In this document: positions 24,740 through 33,471 of the stretch, one piece after another
Numbering within the stretch: position 1 is the stretch's first letter
Layout of the letters: each line of letters starts with the position of its first letter
Assembly (NCBI RefSeq): GCF_000949255.1
Contig: NZ_JXUW01000001.1
Location: 124,001-188,000, forward strand
Direction: 5' to 3'
Length of the DNA stretch: 64,000 bases
Origin: Ferrimicrobium acidiphilum DSM 19497
GTDB taxonomy: Bacteria; Actinomycetota; Acidimicrobiia; Acidimicrobiales; Acidimicrobiaceae
Position numbers and translations under genes: made by a program
Notes under the pieces: generated by a model
What the model was told of the DNA's origin: nothing
The model's input: only the letters and a program-made list of their open reading frames with translations
Databases searched by the model: none

Positions 24740-25996
24740 TTATGCGGGCGACTGGCCGGAGGAGGCAACAAGGTTGAAGGAGAAGACTCCCGGCGGCGAT
24801 GAAAACGAAACCGGCACCCCGTTTACCTGCATCTGGAAGTCATGTGCGTTGCCAACTTTAATCCACAACGAAGATGCAGTTGAAGAGATCGTATATGACC
24901 CACCGGCCGGAAGGGTCTGGTCCCATAACAGCGGACCATTAGCTGAATCAGAATCAGCTACCCAACATGGCTGACTAGCGCTCACTACGATCGTTCTAGC
25001 TCCGCCAGGAATATCGTAGGTTGCATAACTCGAGTTCGCGCTAACCGGGGTGTACTTAGACGGTGTCGACGACGATGAACTTGTCGACTGGTTGCCACTG
25101 CTAGGGGTGGAGGAATTCGACGGAGTCGACGAGGAGCCACCAGCCGCAGTAGAGGTCTTTTTCTTGGTGGTCGAAGTAGATTTAGATCCTTTTGAGGCTG
25201 TGGATGAGCGCGAGTTCGAAGGGGTGGTCGTGCGTGTAGCCGACGAAGGTGGAATAACCGTCGATGAAGTGTTGCGTCCGAGCAGAAAGAAACCGACGCC
25301 GAGGACCACTGCGATAGCGCCCGCGCCGACAGCCATAGCTGACAACGGCAGACTCCTGCCGGTCGAATAGACACGATGCTCACGCGATCCACGGCCGTCT
25401 GATTCAGCACTGGACTCCTTCTCGCTCAAAGAGGCGTCGATCACTGGCATAGCCTCGGTCATCGACGATGCGAGCACACCACCAATAGGAGTGAGCTGTA
25501 CAGTGGAGTCCGCATCGGCATCAGCCTTCTTCTCTAACACACCCTCTTCTCCAAACACCAGTCCAGAGTCGACTGTTGAAGCATGTTCAGGCACAGACAA
25601 CGGATCTTCAACGAGCTCGGAGGTGTCGTGCGCTGGTACTGGTGGCTCGGAATCCAGGCTCAGGTCGCCATTCTCCCGGTCTTCTATACCTCTAGGCTCA
25701 GGTGTGGTCTGGAGGTGGTCATCGTCATTTCCTAGCGGTGCAGTAATACGAATGAGATCTGGATCTGTGAGATGATCGAGTTTCGAGAGATCGAGTCTAA
25801 CCGGACGTAAAGGCTCCACTTTGAATGTACGAGCATCACGATCGGCAGTCGGGGCATCAGCCACCTTAGAGATCATGTCGAGAGTCTGGCGATGGCCAGA
25901 CATGGAACGGCGTTCGCGTGTCGCATTCGACAACCCGATCCGCGCTACGATCGCCAACCCGATGAATGCGACGACAAAGATGATGATTACTGTCAT
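24740..25996 (-). CDS. membrane protein with RodZ-C-terminal-like (DUF4115) domain
   Basis: 418 aa from ATG 25996 (GAGGTG site). One transmembrane segment is near the N-terminus (2-20), a second at about 217-240. Between them is an acidic disordered region, after the second a Ser/Thr-rich linker of about 90 residues. The C-terminal 90 residues (SQPCWVADSDS, LPAGGSYTI, WIKVGNAHDFQMQVNGVPV) match the DUF4115 domain at the C-terminus of RodZ. The HTH domain that starts RodZ is absent, so this is not RodZ itself. The domain probably faces outward. Divergent from pilT (124 bp). Confidence 0.65.
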   Translation of the reverse strand: MTVIIIFVVAFIGLAIVARIGLSNATRERRSMSGHRQTLDMISKVADAPTADRDARTFKVEPLRPVRLDLSKLDHLTDPDLIRITAPLGNDDDHLQTTPEPRGIEDRENGDLSLDSEPPVPAHDTSELVEDPLSVPEHASTVDSGLVFGEEGVLEKKADADADSTVQLTPIGGVLASSMTEAMPVIDASLSEKESSAESDGRGSREHRVYSTGRSLPLSAMAVGAGAIAVVLGVGFFLLGRNTSSTVIPPSSATRTTTPSNSRSSTASKGSKSTSTTKKKTSTAAGGSSSTPSNSSTPSSGNQSTSSSSSTPSKYTPVSANSSYATYDIPGGARTIVVSASQPCWVADSDSANGPLLWDQTLPAGGSYTISSTASSLWIKVGNAHDFQMQVNGVPVSFSSPPGVFSFNLVASSGQSPA

Positions 25997-26120
25997 GGGA
26001 CACCTCGAAGGCGAGAGACGATTCTTCAAACAACAGTATAGGCGTAGCTACACGACTGGAAGATAGCTCCTCTTTGGCTCGACTTCAGCTATCTGCAAAG
26101 CTGGTCGAAGAATACCAGGT

Positions 26121-27218
26121 ATGGCCACTAGTCACCATGTCCTTCTTGAGAGCTACCTCGACACCTTGCGAACTCTAGGTGGTTCCGACCTTCACCTTAA
26201 GGCTAATGCCCCAGCGTGCGTGAGGGTAAGCGGACGCCTCAGCACCATCGAAACACTCCCCTCTCCTAGCGGGGAAGACCTTGCGGCAATGATGGAGGCG
26301 ATCATGCCAGAATCGGCCACGGCCATATTCAAGAAGACAGGGGAGACAGACTTTGCCTACGTCGATACCCGTGGTAGACGCTATCGGGTGAACTGCTTTC
26401 TCTTTGGGCGAGCTATAGGATTCGCGTTTCGCTCGGTCAAACCACAGGCGCCTTCCTACGAGGATCTCGGATTACCCTCTTCGATCGCCGACTTGGCAAA
26501 TATCGAGCGCGGACTTATCCTGGTCACCGGACCCACCGGCTCCGGGAAGTCTTCGACCTTGGCTGCCATGGTAAATGCAATCAACACAAACAAGGCCAAA
26601 CACATCATTACTCTCGAAGATCCAATCGAATACATACATCAAGATCAGCGTTCCTTTGTAAACCAACGAGAGATCGGCTTCGATACGAGGACGTTCGCAT
26701 CGGCATTACGTGCATCACTTCGTCAAGACCCAGACGTGATCCTCGTCGGAGAGATGCGAGATCTTGAAACGGTAGAGGCTGCCATGCAAGCCGCTGAGAC
26801 TGGCCATCTCGTACTCTCCACACTCCACACTCTCGGGGTTGCAGAGACGATCTCGCGCATCATAGATTTCTTCCCTCCATACCAACAGAAACAGGCGAGA
26901 GTATCAATCGCCGACATCCTGGCTGGCGTCATCTCGCAGCGCCTCGTAGAAGCCAGTACAGGGGGAACGTTGGTGGCGGCCTGCGAAGTTCTGGTCACCA
27001 ATGGGAGAGTTAAGCAAGCGATCCTCGAACCAGAACGAGCCACCGATATCAGAACAATCGTCACTGAGGGTGCCTTCTACGGTATGATGACATTCGATCA
27101 GGCGCTCGCCAAGTTAGTAACCGACGAGAAAATAACAACAGAGACCGCACTTGCCAACGCCTCGAACAGTCACGACCTTGGTCTGATGTTGAAGGATCTC
27201 GGTCACGCCGTCGCCTAA
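26121..27218 (+). CDS. PilT-like type IV pilus retraction ATPase
   Basis: 365-aa secretion-type ATPase. Walker A GPTGSGKSST, Asp box ITLEDPIEYIH, Walker B ILVGEMRD, His box STLHTLG, and the C-terminal GVISQRLV with family spacing; the N-terminal block SDLHLKANAPACVRVSG is the PilT type. It powers depolymerisation of type IV pili. No pilin, PilB, PilC or PilQ genes are in the window, so it is an orphan pilT here; the rest of the machinery must be elsewhere, or the ATPase serves another function. Confidence 0.92.
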   Translation: MATSHHVLLESYLDTLRTLGGSDLHLKANAPACVRVSGRLSTIETLPSPSGEDLAAMMEAIMPESATAIFKKTGETDFAYVDTRGRRYRVNCFLFGRAIGFAFRSVKPQAPSYEDLGLPSSIADLANIERGLILVTGPTGSGKSSTLAAMVNAINTNKAKHIITLEDPIEYIHQDQRSFVNQREIGFDTRTFASALRASLRQDPDVILVGEMRDLETVEAAMQAAETGHLVLSTLHTLGVAETISRIIDFFPPYQQKQARVSIADILAGVISQRLVEASTGGTLVAACEVLVTNGRVKQAILEPERATDIRTIVTEGAFYGMMTFDQALAKLVTDEKITTETALANASNSHDLGLMLKDLGHAVA

Positions 27219-27316
27219 GCCGCCGCTGTCCGCGATGGCGAGATGAAGATGCGCGGTGTGAACCGGTCAACTGTTAGCCTAGGTGTCGCACTCCTTCGAT
27301 GAAACGGCGGTACCAC

Positions 27317-27868
27317 ATGGCTAATCACGAGCTCAACGACCTCATTGATGATGTCGTTATCATTCAACCTGAAGTCCACGCCGACGCCCGTGGTAAGTTT
27401 CAAGAGACTTACCGACGTTCATGGTTCCCACTCGGTCGTGAGATGGTGCAGGGATCTCGTTCCGACAAAATCGCCGGATCCCTGGTAGGGTTACACTACC
27501 ACCTGCACCAGGCTGACTATTGGTACATCGTCGACGGCACTGCGCAGGTCGTCCTCTATGACCTAAGACCGGATTCCCCTACCCATGACACCGTGATGGA
27601 TCTTGAGATGGGTGAGACAAACCCAATCGGTGTCTTCATTCCACCAGGTGTTGCTCATGGTTTCGCGACACTCACTGACATCACCTTGACATACCTCGTC
27701 GATGGGTACTATAACCCCTCCGATGAGCTCGGCATCCGCTGGGATGATCCACGTTTTCGCAACGTCTGGCGACTCGTCGATCCCGTCGTCTCCCAGCGCG
27801 ACCAGACCAACCCGAACCTATCGGACATCGATCCAGGTCTGCTACCCCACGGGAGACCGAGAACCTAA
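27317..27868 (+). CDS. RmlC-like dTDP-4-dehydrorhamnose 3,5-epimerase family protein
   Basis: 183-aa cupin of the RmlC family. It has the His base (GLHYHLH, H60), IPPGVAHGF and YYNPSDELGIRWDDP. At the place of the catalytic lysine that follows the histidine block in RmlC the sequence reads HQADYWYI, with no lysine, so it may belong to the related sugar-epimerase branch found in actinobacteria. ATG 27317 and ATG 27299 are both possible starts. It stands alone; no other rml genes are close, so rhamnose synthesis cannot be inferred. Confidence 0.78.
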   Translation: MANHELNDLIDDVVIIQPEVHADARGKFQETYRRSWFPLGREMVQGSRSDKIAGSLVGLHYHLHQADYWYIVDGTAQVVLYDLRPDSPTHDTVMDLEMGETNPIGVFIPPGVAHGFATLTDITLTYLVDGYYNPSDELGIRWDDPRFRNVWRLVDPVVSQRDQTNPNLSDIDPGLLPHGRPRT

Positions 27869-28180
27869 ACCACTCCTTCTGCCCCGCCTTCGACAGGCGG
27901 TCAGACACCAATAGAGGTACTGATCAAGTCCCGCCTAAGCGACTAGTCGCCGGGACTCGATCTAAGTCGAGATCGGCAATCGTCTGGCCCAAAGTCCGGG
28001 CGAGCCACCCAACTCGAACTTCAATGCATAGCTATGCATGCATCCGCAAGGTACATATAATCATCAACCCCCGTACACAAAGATGAGGAGAGGCCGCTCG
28101 ACAAAGAGGGGGAGGTCAGTGTCAACGGCTCATCTCCTCAAAGAGGACATCGACCTACCGGAGCGAATCTTGAGTGACTT
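27869..28180. other. non-coding interval rich in hairpins
   Basis: No gene is supported. Contains AGTCCCG ... CGGGACT enclosing the palindrome GCGACTAGTCGC (27927-27957), then CGATCT-AAGTCG-AGATCG (27958-27975). A perfect 16-bp palindrome follows at 28024-28039, then TGAGGAGA (from 28084) with TCTCCTCA further downstream. The first may end the RmlC-like gene's transcript. The rest adjoins the decayed insertion element at 28181. Confidence 0.5.
28024..28039. repeat. perfect 16-bp palindrome
   Basis: ATGCATAGCTATGCAT has no spacer and no mismatch. It lies about 140 bp from the end of a tnpB remnant. It may be an operator, an element end or a chance site. Confidence 0.7.
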
Positions 28181-28222
28181 GTGTGACATCCGCCCCACCC
28201 TTACGGACGGGGCTTCCTGGGC
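28181..28222 (-). mobile_element. right-end hairpin of an IS200/IS605-type element
   Basis: On the minus strand, after the tnpB remnant, CCCCGTCC-GTAA-GGGTGGGG (8 paired positions, some G-U) is followed by CGGATGTCACAC. This form is usual for the right end of IS605-group elements and in active elements is the 3' part of the TnpB guide RNA scaffold. It sits directly after the tnpB remnant in the right orientation. The sequence beyond, starting AAGTCACTCAAGATTC, would be host DNA and would have been the guide. Confidence 0.55.
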
Positions 28223-28225
28223 TGC

Positions 28226-28720
28226 TCACGCAGCTTCGGCTGGTTGACGCTTCACTGGGTCTGGGTGCTTGTTAGCGTGCGATGTCCCTCCACGTCCTTA
28301 GATCACACTTAGAACAACGTAGGCTCGTGTATGCGGGGTTGATGGCGATGATTTCTACTGGTATTATGGCATTGATAGCTTTGTCAGTGAGCCGTCTGTG
28401 GAACATACCCCAGCCCTGTTCGAGGATAGACCTGTTGAGTCTGGACTTCTGAGCAACGTTCTTGCCTGGGTTCTCAACTGTGCCCGTGGTCGAACGGGTC
28501 ATGTTCTTGACCCCCAAATCCTCTAGGGCAATCAGGTTGTGGTCCACCCGATCCAGTCTTTGCGTCGATCGGTCTCCTTTGCTGATAACTTGGCTATAGC
28601 TAGCTTTATAGCATTACGACGTTTGGAGCCTTTGGTCTGTCTAGCTAGTTTGCGTTGTAGTCGCCTCTTAGGTTGGCGCTCTCGGTTGGTGAGTAGTTTC
28701 ACCCGTTTGGTCAGCCAAGC
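28226..28720 (-). pseudogene. tnpB (IS605 OrfB) remnant, multiply disrupted
   Basis: Three out-of-frame pieces of one TnpB. Piece A (28720-28553) has RLQRKLARQTKGSKRR and DRRKDW. Piece B (about 28550-28272) has NLIALEDLGVKNMTR, TVENPGKNVAQKS, LNRSILEQGWG and the zinc-finger start TSLRCSKC. A third, in another frame, ends in DPVKRQPAEAA with a stop at 28226. The N-terminal half with the first RuvC aspartate, the segment between A and B, and the second CxxC with the last aspartate are gone, so it cannot be active. No tnpA is seen. Confidence 0.8.
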
Positions 28721-28832
28721 TCCGTCAAGAGTCGCTAGCGAACTCTAGCTACAATGAGCCCGGAAGAGCGTCGCGCGAGAACGCCCGAGGGTGTAATCAG
28801 CTGCGGCGAGTTGATGCTAGCTAAAATACGAG

Positions 28833-29333
28833 CTAGACAGAATACGGAAACTCTCTCTGTGGCAACGCGTCCTTGCGCCAGACCATTACCTTGCGACGAA
28901 AGTAAACGACTTCATCACCATGCTGGTTGTACCCAAAGGTCTCAACCGTCACGATACCTCGATCGGGCTTTGACTTCGACGGCTCTGCTGCAAGCACACG
29001 TGAGACCGCATAGATGGTGTCGCCATGAAACGTAGGTCTCTTGTGGATTAACGACTCAACCTCAAGGTTGGCGATCGCCGAGCCAGATACGTCGGCAACA
29101 CTCATGCCCAACACGAGAGAGTAGACAAGGTTGCCTACCACCACGTTCTTCCCATGCACCGTAGAATGCTCGGCAAAATAGGCATCCGTGTGCAGAGGGT
29201 GATGATTCATGGTGATCATGCAAAACAGATGATCATCGGCCTCGGTGATCGTCTTCCCAGGCCAATGGCGATAGACATCACCAACGACGAAATCTTCAAA
29301 CGCTCGGCCAAACGGTCGATCACTTGCAGTCAC
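28833..29333 (-). CDS. MaoC-like hydratase
   Basis: 166-aa single hot-dog-fold protein of the MaoC family (TITEADDHLFCMITMNHHPLH, with the hydratase D and H; GNLVYSLVLGMS). The NHHPLHTD segment is typical of the beta-methylmalyl-CoA or mesaconyl-CoA hydratase-like branch. GTG 29333 start; it follows the DUF6941-like gene by 6 bp and so is cotranscribed with it. It would add or remove water from an enoyl-CoA thioester; the substrate is unknown. Confidence 0.87.
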   Translation of the reverse strand: MTASDRPFGRAFEDFVVGDVYRHWPGKTITEADDHLFCMITMNHHPLHTDAYFAEHSTVHGKNVVVGNLVYSLVLGMSVADVSGSAIANLEVESLIHKRPTFHGDTIYAVSRVLAAEPSKSKPDRGIVTVETFGYNQHGDEVVYFRRKVMVWRKDALPQREFPYSV

Positions 29334-29339
29334 CGCGAA

Positions 29340-29822
29340 TTAGTCCTCTGTCACTGGACGTGGAGCCTCACTTGGCTCTCCACCTTCTACCACCTCACCC
29401 TGAGGAAACGCCATCGTCGAAAACGCGGCGTTCCAGTCGGGCTGAGACTCTCCATCGATGGTTAAGACCCACCGGTACCTACCACCTGGAGGAAGCGGTA
29501 GCGGACCAAGGTTGATCGCCAGGTTGACAGGGATGTCACTCCCCAGTGGAACCCCTTCGGGAGTGCCGATTTGGAAATCACCTCGTACCTCGACGGGCTG
29601 GGGACCCTCTGGAGTCTCCACCATGACGGCGCCACCATCGTTGTCCTGAAGGAAGAGCTCCCAATGGTGGGCTTCAGGTGCCTCAGACCAGCCGACATCT
29701 ACTTTCATAGCTATCGCCATTGGCGACATACCAGGGCCAGTCACTGACCATCCTCCACCGAGGAGAAAAAGTTTACCTTCGCTGACCTGCGCAGAATCGC
29801 AGAGAATTAATGTTGCATTCAC
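29340..29822 (-). CDS. DUF6941-like protein of unknown function
   Basis: 160-aa protein; GTG 29822 is used as start (NATLILCDSAQVSEGK). The open reading frame reaches 29942 but that overlaps the divergent methyltransferase. The sequence is a beta-rich chain with LLGGGWSVTGPG, HHWELFLQDNDGG and RYRWVLTIDG, resembling the actinobacterial DUF6941 family (family name from memory). No catalytic motif is visible. First gene of a unit with maoC. Its promoter overlaps that of the methyltransferase. Confidence 0.65.
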   Translation of the reverse strand: MNATLILCDSAQVSEGKLFLLGGGWSVTGPGMSPMAIAMKVDVGWSEAPEAHHWELFLQDNDGGAVMVETPEGPQPVEVRGDFQIGTPEGVPLGSDIPVNLAINLGPLPLPPGGRYRWVLTIDGESQPDWNAAFSTMAFPQGEVVEGGEPSEAPRPVTED

Positions 29823-29830
29823 GACCCATA

Positions 29831-29840
29831 ACGCTAGCGT
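29831..29840. promoter_or_regulatory. shared palindromic -10 for two divergent genes
   Basis: ACGCTAGCGT is a perfect 10-bp palindrome and reads TAGCGT on both strands. On plus it lies 6 nt before GTG 29847; on minus 8 nt before GTG 29822. Both transcripts would be leaderless or nearly so. A single site could thus open both promoters. Confidence 0.5.
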
Positions 29841-29846
29841 AGAAAT

Positions 29847-30536
29847 GTGGAAGATCGCCACCTTATTCCGACGAAATCTACCCGTGTAGGCCCAAATCTG
29901 CACACAGAAGTGGTCGACCCCTATTATCGGGCAACGGCTCAACTAACGTCAATGCTTGCAGGATTCGAGCTAAGCGCCGCAGCCGATATTGGTTGCGGCT
30001 ACGCCGGCATCACCGAGGACATCGCAAGTGCGCTCCCCTCACAGGCGACTCTCTACGCCGTAGATGCGGACCCGGAGGTCTTTCCGACGTCGCACGGAGC
30101 GGCATCATGTCAGGTGATCGAACTCGTCCAGGACGTATACCAACTTGAGCTGCCAAAACAAGTTGACGTCATCGTTTGCCGCTTCCTTCTGCTTGACCTT
30201 ACCAATCCGCTAGCTGCTATGAGAGCGATGCGGCGCTGGATACGACCGGGTGGGCACCTGGCTCTACTCGAACCGATCACATCGACGGGCAGAATAGGCA
30301 CTAGCGCCATCGCGAGTGCGAGCGACGAAATCGTCGACCAGGACATCGGTCTCCGACTATATGATCTTCTGACTGCGATAGACGCGGACGAGATTACGAT
30401 CGACGCCTTTACGCCGGTAGGGCTTGGAGCATCGCTCGCCGGGCGCTACCTTGCGGCCATGACCGGCGTTGATCCTGGGTCCAACACCTTTATCGCACTC
30501 CCCACGCTCGTACTCGCGTGTGGCCACATCCAGTAG
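29847..30536 (+). CDS. class I SAM-dependent methyltransferase
   Basis: 229 aa with the SAM-binding motif I AADIGCGYAG (about 45-54), motif II acidic AVDADPEV and motif III RWIRPGGHLALLEP. GTG 29847 start fits a TAGCGT -10 placed 6 nt upstream. The substrate cannot be inferred. It is divergent from the DUF6941-like gene and convergent with the CPBP protease gene. Confidence 0.83.
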   Translation: MEDRHLIPTKSTRVGPNLHTEVVDPYYRATAQLTSMLAGFELSAAADIGCGYAGITEDIASALPSQATLYAVDADPEVFPTSHGAASCQVIELVQDVYQLELPKQVDVIVCRFLLLDLTNPLAAMRAMRRWIRPGGHLALLEPITSTGRIGTSAIASASDEIVDQDIGLRLYDLLTAIDADEITIDAFTPVGLGASLAGRYLAAMTGVDPGSNTFIALPTLVLACGHIQ

Positions 30537-30601
30537 TGAGCGATAACCTTCTACGGCAATCCATCGAGGTCTCATAGTGGCAGTACCCAACTAATCCAAC
30601 C

Positions 30602-31357
30602 TCAGTGAATGCGCACCAAGGCGACAAGCGCGACCAGGTTGAAGGTAGCGTGAGCAACGATGGTGGTGCCTAATCGTCTTGTCCACCACATCAAACCCGC
30701 CAGCACACAGCCAACCGCCAGCAGGCCGAGGAACTGAAGCGGCTCAAAGTGAGCGAGCGCGAAAAGCAACGCACTTCCCAAAATCGACAACGCCACTCGA
30801 ACTACTGGCGTGACGTTCCCCAGACGATCACGCAATACCGAGAGCGTGAGACCGCGAAAGAAGATCTCCTCACAAACTGGTGCCCCTATCACCAGCACAA
30901 AGGCGACGACCGCGAGTCCTCCACCATGGCCAATGCCAACGAACGATTGAGCCGGTTTCGAAAGCGACTTCGACAGTGAGGGATTGATAGCCTCAAAGGG
31001 AAGATAAAGCACTGGCACGATCACAAGTTGACTGACCACGCCCGCAACTATTCCAACCGGTACGTCGATGAGCGGACGAAAATGCCACCCAATCAATTCG
31101 AAGAAGGATCGATGCCAATAGCTACGCGCAGCAAAAAAGGCGCCACCGACAAAAAAGATCCATAACCCTATCTCGTCCATCACAAGCAGGAATGGAGTCA
31201 GACGGGACAGCGTGGTGGGTCCGGAGAAGTGCGAAACAGAGATCCCGATCGAGAGAAAGATGGTGCTCGACACCAGCGCGACACCAAGCACCACCGGAGG
31301 AAACCAAAGTGGCGCAGGTCGACCATCAGCCGGTTTCAAGCGACGTTCCATCCACAC
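30602..31357 (-). CDS. CPBP-family intramembrane metalloprotease
   Basis: 251-aa polytopic membrane protein with about eight hydrophobic segments. The protease motifs of the CPBP (CAAX-type) family are present: EE-x3-R in VCEEIFFRGL, FALAHF, and a final His in VAHATFNLVAL. GTG 31357 is preceded by AAGGAG. Family members process prenylated proteins or give bacteriocin self-immunity; nothing nearby indicates which. The gene is divergent from ftsH, 129 bp between starts. Confidence 0.87.
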   Translation of the reverse strand: MWMERRLKPADGRPAPLWFPPVVLGVALVSSTIFLSIGISVSHFSGPTTLSRLTPFLLVMDEIGLWIFFVGGAFFAARSYWHRSFFELIGWHFRPLIDVPVGIVAGVVSQLVIVPVLYLPFEAINPSLSKSLSKPAQSFVGIGHGGGLAVVAFVLVIGAPVCEEIFFRGLTLSVLRDRLGNVTPVVRVALSILGSALLFALAHFEPLQFLGLLAVGCVLAGLMWWTRRLGTTIVAHATFNLVALVALVRIH

Positions 31358-31473
31358 GTACTCCTTCGGGGCCTCGGGCCAATCAGGCTAACGGATCCAA
31401 AACCTAAGGAACTCCAATTGAATCGAAGTAGGGTAGTTGCCCGCCTAGGTTTCTCAATCGGCACCAAACCGCC

Positions 31474-31479
31474 TAGCAT
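31474..31479 (+). promoter_or_regulatory. -10 element of ftsH, leaderless type
   Basis: TAGCAT ends 7 nt before ATG 31487. There is no ribosome-binding site, and the pattern fits a leaderless transcript. Confidence 0.45.
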
Positions 31480-31486
31480 AGTAGCA

Positions 31487-33457
31487 ATGAGCCGCACTCC
31501 TCAAAATATGCGACCCGGTAACAACGGTCAATCCCAAGGCAAAGATAGTCGTGGACGGATTACCTTCGGTCTACTACTAGGTCTAGTCGTCGTCGTTCTT
31601 CTTGTCTCATTCTTAAACCATGGTCCAACCGCAAGGACGCTGACCTACAGCCAGTTTCTCTCAGACGTGAGCGCCCATAATATCAAGACGGCGGTAATTG
31701 ATAACTCCTCCGGGCAGATCACCGGCGTGTTCAGCAACGGTAAGAGCTACAGCCTCTACGGGCCAGATCCCGCCTTTCAAAGTGAGATCACCGCCCTCAA
31801 AAAGGCCGGTGTCAGCTATAACTTCCAGACCTCGAGCCCTAGTATTATTGGCACGATCATCGAGTATGCCATCCTCATTGGTGGCTTCGCTCTCGTCTGG
31901 ATCTTTATCAGCCGTCGAACACAGGGTTCGATGTCGGGGATCATGTCGATAGGGCGATCGAAAGCGCGCGTCTACTCGCCGGAGCGTCCGCGCACCACCT
32001 TTGACGACATCGCCGGCTATCAAGGGGTCAAGAGCGAGGTAAAAGAGATCGTGGAGTTCCTCAGTGACCCGACTCGTTTCACAGACCTTGGCGCTCGGAT
32101 TCCAAAGGGAATCCTACTGGTTGGCCCCCCTGGGACCGGTAAAACGCTACTCGCCAGAGCAGTAGCTGGAGAGGCAGGAGTCCCATTCATGTCCGTGAGT
32201 GGTTCAGATTTTATGGAGATGTTCGTAGGTGTTGGTGCAAGTCGTGTGCGAGATCTGTTCCAAACCGCTCGCAAACAGGCACCCTCGATCATCTTCATCG
32301 ATGAGATCGACTCCATTGGCCGCAAGCGTGGCACGGGGTTGGGCGGGGGCCACGACGAGCGTGAGCAGACGCTGAACCAGATGCTCTCGGAGATGGATGG
32401 TTTCGATCCAGCCGAAGGCATAGTCGTAATGGCTGCTACCAACCGTCCCGACATTCTGGATCCCGCACTGCTCCGACCTGGTCGTTTCGACCGCCAGGTC
32501 GTCGTTCCGCTCCCGGACCTCGACGAGCGAACTGCTATTCTTGAGGTGCACACACGATCGAAAAAGCTCGCCTCTGACGTTGATCTCACCGTTGTAGCTC
32601 GAGGAACACCTGGAATGAGCGGCGCCGATCTTGCAAATCTAGTCAACGAAGCCGCGCTAAGCGCAGTGCGCCGCAGCTCATCCGAGATCGACATGGAGGA
32701 CTTTGAGTACTCGCGTGATCGCGTACTCATGGGGCAACGCAGAGAGTCAACAATTCTCTCTGACGAGGAGAAGGAGCGTGTCGCCTTCCACGAGGGCGGC
32801 CATGCCGTGCTTGCCTATGTACTGCAGTACTCAGATCCTGTCCACAAAGTCACAATACTCCCCACAGGAATGGCCCTAGGAGTCACCCAGCAACTCCCGC
32901 TTGAGGAGCGCCATCTCTATCCGAAGGAGTACATTGAAGATTCTTTGGTAGTCCGAATGGGTGGACGAGTGGCCGAACTCCTCGTCTACGGCGATCTCTC
33001 CACCGGTGCGAGCAATGACCTCCAGGGAAATACCGAACTCGCACGACGGATGGTGCGCGAGTGGGGCATGAGTGAACGTATCGGACCGATGGCATGGGGC
33101 TCTCAAAATGTGGTATTCCTCGGTGAAGATCTCCTCCACTCATCCGACTACTCCGATCGAACTGCACGCCTTGTAGATGAAGAGGTTGAGAGAATCCTCC
33201 GCGAACAGGAAGAGCGAGCCTCCAAAATTCTGAAGACGCACCTACCAGGTCTCGTGAATGTCGCCAACGCCCTGCTTGAACGTGAGACGATATCGGGAGC
33301 GGACGTTGCCGAACTCGTCGACAAGGCCTTTGGGAAGGCAGTCCACCCAGAGGGCAAGAAGAACGCGTCGATCGCGAAACTTGAAGACTTCCGTCCGACG
33401 GCGGGGCTCCCAGTTGCCGGCAACGCTAACCACTCTACGGCGACCCCGATAGATTAG
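31487..33457 (+). CDS. ftsH: FtsH ATP-dependent membrane zinc protease
   Basis: 656 aa from ATG 31487; the open frame reaches 31229 but that is non-family sequence overlapping the divergent gene. Transmembrane segments at about 25-42 and 120-142 enclose a small extracytoplasmic domain. The AAA module has Walker A GPPGTGKT (213-220), Walker B IIFIDEID and the second region of homology [20 protein letters not shown]. The zinc protease motif HEGGH is at 435-439. It degrades damaged or unassembled membrane proteins and regulators. A ChbG-like gene follows after 14 bp. Confidence 0.97.
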   Translation: MSRTPQNMRPGNNGQSQGKDSRGRITFGLLLGLVVVVLLVSFLNHGPTARTLTYSQFLSDVSAHNIKTAVIDNSSGQITGVFSNGKSYSLYGPDPAFQSEITALKKAGVSYNFQTSSPSIIGTIIEYAILIGGFALVWIFISRRTQGSMSGIMSIGRSKARVYSPERPRTTFDDIAGYQGVKSEVKEIVEFLSDPTRFTDLGARIPKGILLVGPPGTGKTLLARAVAGEAGVPFMSVSGSDFMEMFVGVGASRVRDLFQTARKQAPSIIFIDEIDSIGRKRGTGLGGGHDEREQTLNQMLSEMDGFDPAEGIVVMAATNRPDILDPALLRPGRFDRQVVVPLPDLDERTAILEVHTRSKKLASDVDLTVVARGTPGMSGADLANLVNEAALSAVRRSSSEIDMEDFEYSRDRVLMGQRRESTILSDEEKERVAFHEGGHAVLAYVLQYSDPVHKVTILPTGMALGVTQQLPLEERHLYPKEYIEDSLVVRMGGRVAELLVYGDLSTGASNDLQGNTELARRMVREWGMSERIGPMAWGSQNVVFLGEDLLHSSDYSDRTARLVDEEVERILREQEERASKILKTHLPGLVNVANALLERETISGADVAELVDKAFGKAVHPEGKKNASIAKLEDFRPTAGLPVAGNANHSTATPID

Positions 33458-33471
33458 GTGAATACGAATAG

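Noticed and set aside
28038-28247. 69-codon plus-strand ORF near the IS remnant
   Set aside because: It runs through the IS right-end hairpin and opposite to the tnpB remnant; composition is not protein-like.
31229-31486. N-terminal extension of FtsH
   Set aside because: 86 basic residues unlike any FtsH, overlapping the divergent CPBP gene; the start at 31487 has a matching -10.
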